Of a DNA stretch of 8,267 bases, positions 7,561 to 8,267 are shown one piece after another. Origin of the DNA: Phycisphaerae bacterium (GTDB lineage: Bacteria; Planctomycetota; Phycisphaerae; UBA1845); the NCBI GenBank assembly GCA_028277545.1, contig JANQGB010000489.1, forward strand, positions 1 through 8,267. Direction: 5' to 3'. How positions within the stretch are numbered: the stretch's first letter is position 1; each line of letters begins with the position of its first letter. Position numbers and translations under genes: made by a program. The notes under the pieces are model-generated. The model was not told where the DNA came from, did not search any database, and saw only the letters and a program-made list of their open reading frames with translations.

Positions 7561-7568
7561 CCCTCCTT
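7561..7568 (-). promoter_or_regulatory. Shine-Dalgarno of the giant RHS gene
   Basis: The minus strand reads AAGGAGGG four bases before the ATG at 7556, a near-perfect match to the 16S rRNA tail. It is the main reason for choosing this start over the in-frame ATG at 7643. Confidence 0.85.
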
Positions 7569-7641
7569 ACACAGAAAGCAAGCCGTTACTCCAGGCAGAA
7601 GTGAGTTTGGTTTAGGGTAATCCGATTCCCGAACAGTGATC

Positions 7642-7670
7642 ATTATAGAGGTCCCAGCCGGGGCAGACCA
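7642..7670 (-). promoter_or_regulatory. Putative sigma70-type promoter of the RHS gene
   Basis: On the minus strand there is a perfect TATAAT (7642-7647). A weak -35 candidate TGGTCT (7665-7670, three of six matches to TTGACA) lies 17 bases upstream. Transcription would start near 7635, leaving a leader of about 80 bases before the ATG. The location in a non-coding gap, just upstream of a well-placed ribosome site, supports it. The weak -35 suggests an activator or another sigma factor may be involved. Confidence 0.55.
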
Positions 7671-7703
7671 CAAACTGACGCGCGCGCCAGTGAACGCGAC
7701 CGT

Positions 7704-7721
7704 CCTGCAGGCGAGCGCTCG
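7704..7721. promoter_or_regulatory. Two adjacent palindromes, possible operator
   Basis: CCTGCAGG (7704-7711) is followed without a gap by CGAGCGCTCG (7712-7721). They lie about 35 bases upstream of the putative -35 box of the RHS gene, where an activator or repressor could bind. Palindromes this short occur by chance in GC-rich DNA, so the regulatory role is a guess. Confidence 0.25.
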
Positions 7722-7846
7722 AAGTCATGACAACCGCAAACCGAGTTCTGATGGCTACTAAGGAACTCTCGCCCTGCGGGCTGAACGAGCGGAACTGTGC
7801 CTATGCCGCCTCACAGAGCTCAGAAAGGAACGAAGTCACTAGTCTT

Positions 7847-7858
7847 GTGCGCTCTGAG
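7847..7858 (+). repeat. 12-bp direct repeat, intergenic copy
   Basis: This is the second exact copy of GTGCGCTCTGAG. Flanking bases differ from those of the copy at 7538, so the similarity is confined to the 12 bases. It could be a protein-binding site or a trace of a small duplication. Confidence 0.45.
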
Positions 7859-8042
7859 CGCGGAGGACAGATACGTGGCACAAGCAGTCCACGATCGTCA
7901 GAGATGAGAGGAGGGCCTGAGGTTAGCGGCGAATGACGCGGGTAGTCATTGTTGGGGCCAGCAGTCGACCATACCGCCACGGGCGAGCGGGGCTACTTCC
8001 GCGCTCCAGTCGGCTGAAGGCCTTGCAGGCGTTTCGCGAACC

Positions 8043-8070
8043 GGGCTGCCCGGCGCGGGCTAAGCAGCCC
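8043..8070 (-). terminator. GC-rich hairpin overlapping the stop of the PEP-CTERM gene
   Basis: On the minus strand GGGCTGC (8064-8070) pairs with GCAGCCC (8043-8049) around a 14-base loop that contains the TAG stop. A second dyad (CCGGGC/GCCCGG, 8041-8053) overlaps it. There is no T-run after the stem, so a classic intrinsic terminator is doubtful. It may act as a 3' end stabiliser or a weak terminator. Confidence 0.35.
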
Positions 8071-8267
8071 GTCGCAATCGGACCCTGATACCGATGGTAC
8101 CCAGGACGATGAATCCGAGGGCACCGGTGGTGGGTTCCGGCGCCCCGCCGGCCGACGGACCAGAGCCCATGGCCTCGTAGACCCACTGAACCGCTGCGAC
8201 CTCGTCTGCCTGCGGCCCGGAGAAGGCCTCGGTGTACGACGGGTTCATCAGCGAGTTAGGCACCGCG
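8060..8267 (-). CDS. PEP-CTERM exported protein, C-terminal part, possible matrixin (M10) metallopeptidase
   Basis: The last 68 codons of a gene enter from the right edge and end at TAG (8060-8062). The tail has the PEP-CTERM layout: PEP (8132-8140), a hydrophobic segment GALGFIVLGTIGI, and a basic end RVRLRRAA. In known systems such tails send the protein to an exosortase (EpsH-like) for processing and surface display. Before it, NSLMNPSY followed by ADEVAAVQWVYEA resembles the Met-turn and final helix of matrixin-type zinc metallopeptidases, where the pattern is S-x-M-x-P-x-Y then DD-AAIQ-LYG. The HExxHxxGxxH zinc site would lie just upstream, beyond base 8267, so enzyme identity is provisional. 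A GTG at 8263 is in frame, but it is not a credible start because it has no room for a signal peptide. The gene ends about 500 bases before the RHS gene on the same strand. Confidence 0.85.
   Translation of the reverse strand, partial: AVPNSLMNPSYTEAFSGPQADEVAAVQWVYEAMGSGPSAGGAPEPTTGALGFIVLGTIGIRVRLRRAA

Larger units (their letters stand above)
7557..8059. other. Intergenic region between the PEP-CTERM gene and the RHS gene
   Basis: About 500 bases without a convincing gene. Reading frames here (for example 7727-7936 plus and 7923-8186 minus) have no ribosome site and no protein-like composition, and the second overlaps the PEP-CTERM gene out of frame. Contents seen: the promoter and ribosome site of the RHS gene; adjacent palindromes at 7704-7721; a GCCC-tgc-GGGC dyad at 7771-7781; an AATGAC/GTCATT inverted repeat at 7932-7950; and a 12-bp repeat shared with the start of the RHS gene. 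No tRNA, CRISPR or insertion-sequence end was found. Confidence 0.6.

Noticed and set aside
7727..7936. Small plus-strand frame in the intergenic gap
   Set aside because: It has no Shine-Dalgarno sequence, no recognisable protein features and Arg/Ser-rich composition typical of non-coding frames.
7932..7950. AATGAC/GTCATT inverted repeat as a terminator or recombination site
   Set aside because: It is only a 6-bp stem with no T-run and no recognisable core site, and it lies more than 100 bases past the upstream gene, so chance is the better explanation.
7923..8186. Minus-strand frame of 87 codons overlapping the PEP-CTERM gene
   Set aside because: It overlaps the well-supported PEP-CTERM end in another frame, and its translation is Arg/Gly-rich with no family features.

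Overview
The window looks like a piece of a planctomycete genome, most likely from the Phycisphaerae or a related lineage. The evidence is protein style. It has cysteine modules of the GACCLPDDSC...GGTYQGD type, a ladder of DCNxNGIPDECD repeats, a dockerin-like segment of the DVDLRDYASFQ type, and a neighbouring PEP-CTERM protein. The DNA is GC-rich. No sequence search was possible, so the taxonomic call is inference.

Nearly the whole window (1-7556, minus strand) is one giant open reading frame that runs off the left edge. I checked every in-frame codon from the ATG at 7556 down to base 3 and found no stop, giving 2518 residues with the C-terminus missing. In protein order it holds: a signal peptide (about 1-48); an unrecognised secreted N-terminal region (49-284); two tandem copies of a 176/177-residue cysteine-rich, PPC-like module (285-637) followed by a diverged third copy (638-785) and a fourth cysteine head (786-820); eight short Asp/Asn-rich repeats resembling thrombospondin type 3 repeats (821-951); an RHS N-terminal entry domain of the DUF6531 type (from 990); and about 40 RHS/YD repeats (from about 1110). 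These lead into the RHS core, which is cut at NPYLFTGRRYDPE. A dockerin-like module of about 68 residues lies inside the YD-repeat array (residues 2298-2365). All long plus-strand reading frames in this stretch are antisense shadows.

To the right (7557-8059) is a non-coding gap of about 500 bases. It holds a Shine-Dalgarno sequence and a promoter with a perfect TATAAT box for the giant gene, plus some small palindromes and a 12-bp direct repeat. At 8060-8267 (minus strand) is the C-terminal end of another secreted protein. It ends in a PEP-CTERM sorting signal, preceded by what looks like the Met-turn and last helix of a matrixin-type (M10) metallopeptidase. A GC-rich hairpin overlaps its stop codon.

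Both genes encode exported proteins and point the same way. The gap, the separate promoter and the hairpin suggest two transcription units rather than one operon. The giant protein is probably a surface or secreted RHS protein. Whether it carries a C-terminal toxin, an immunity partner or a surface anchor depends on sequence left of base 1.
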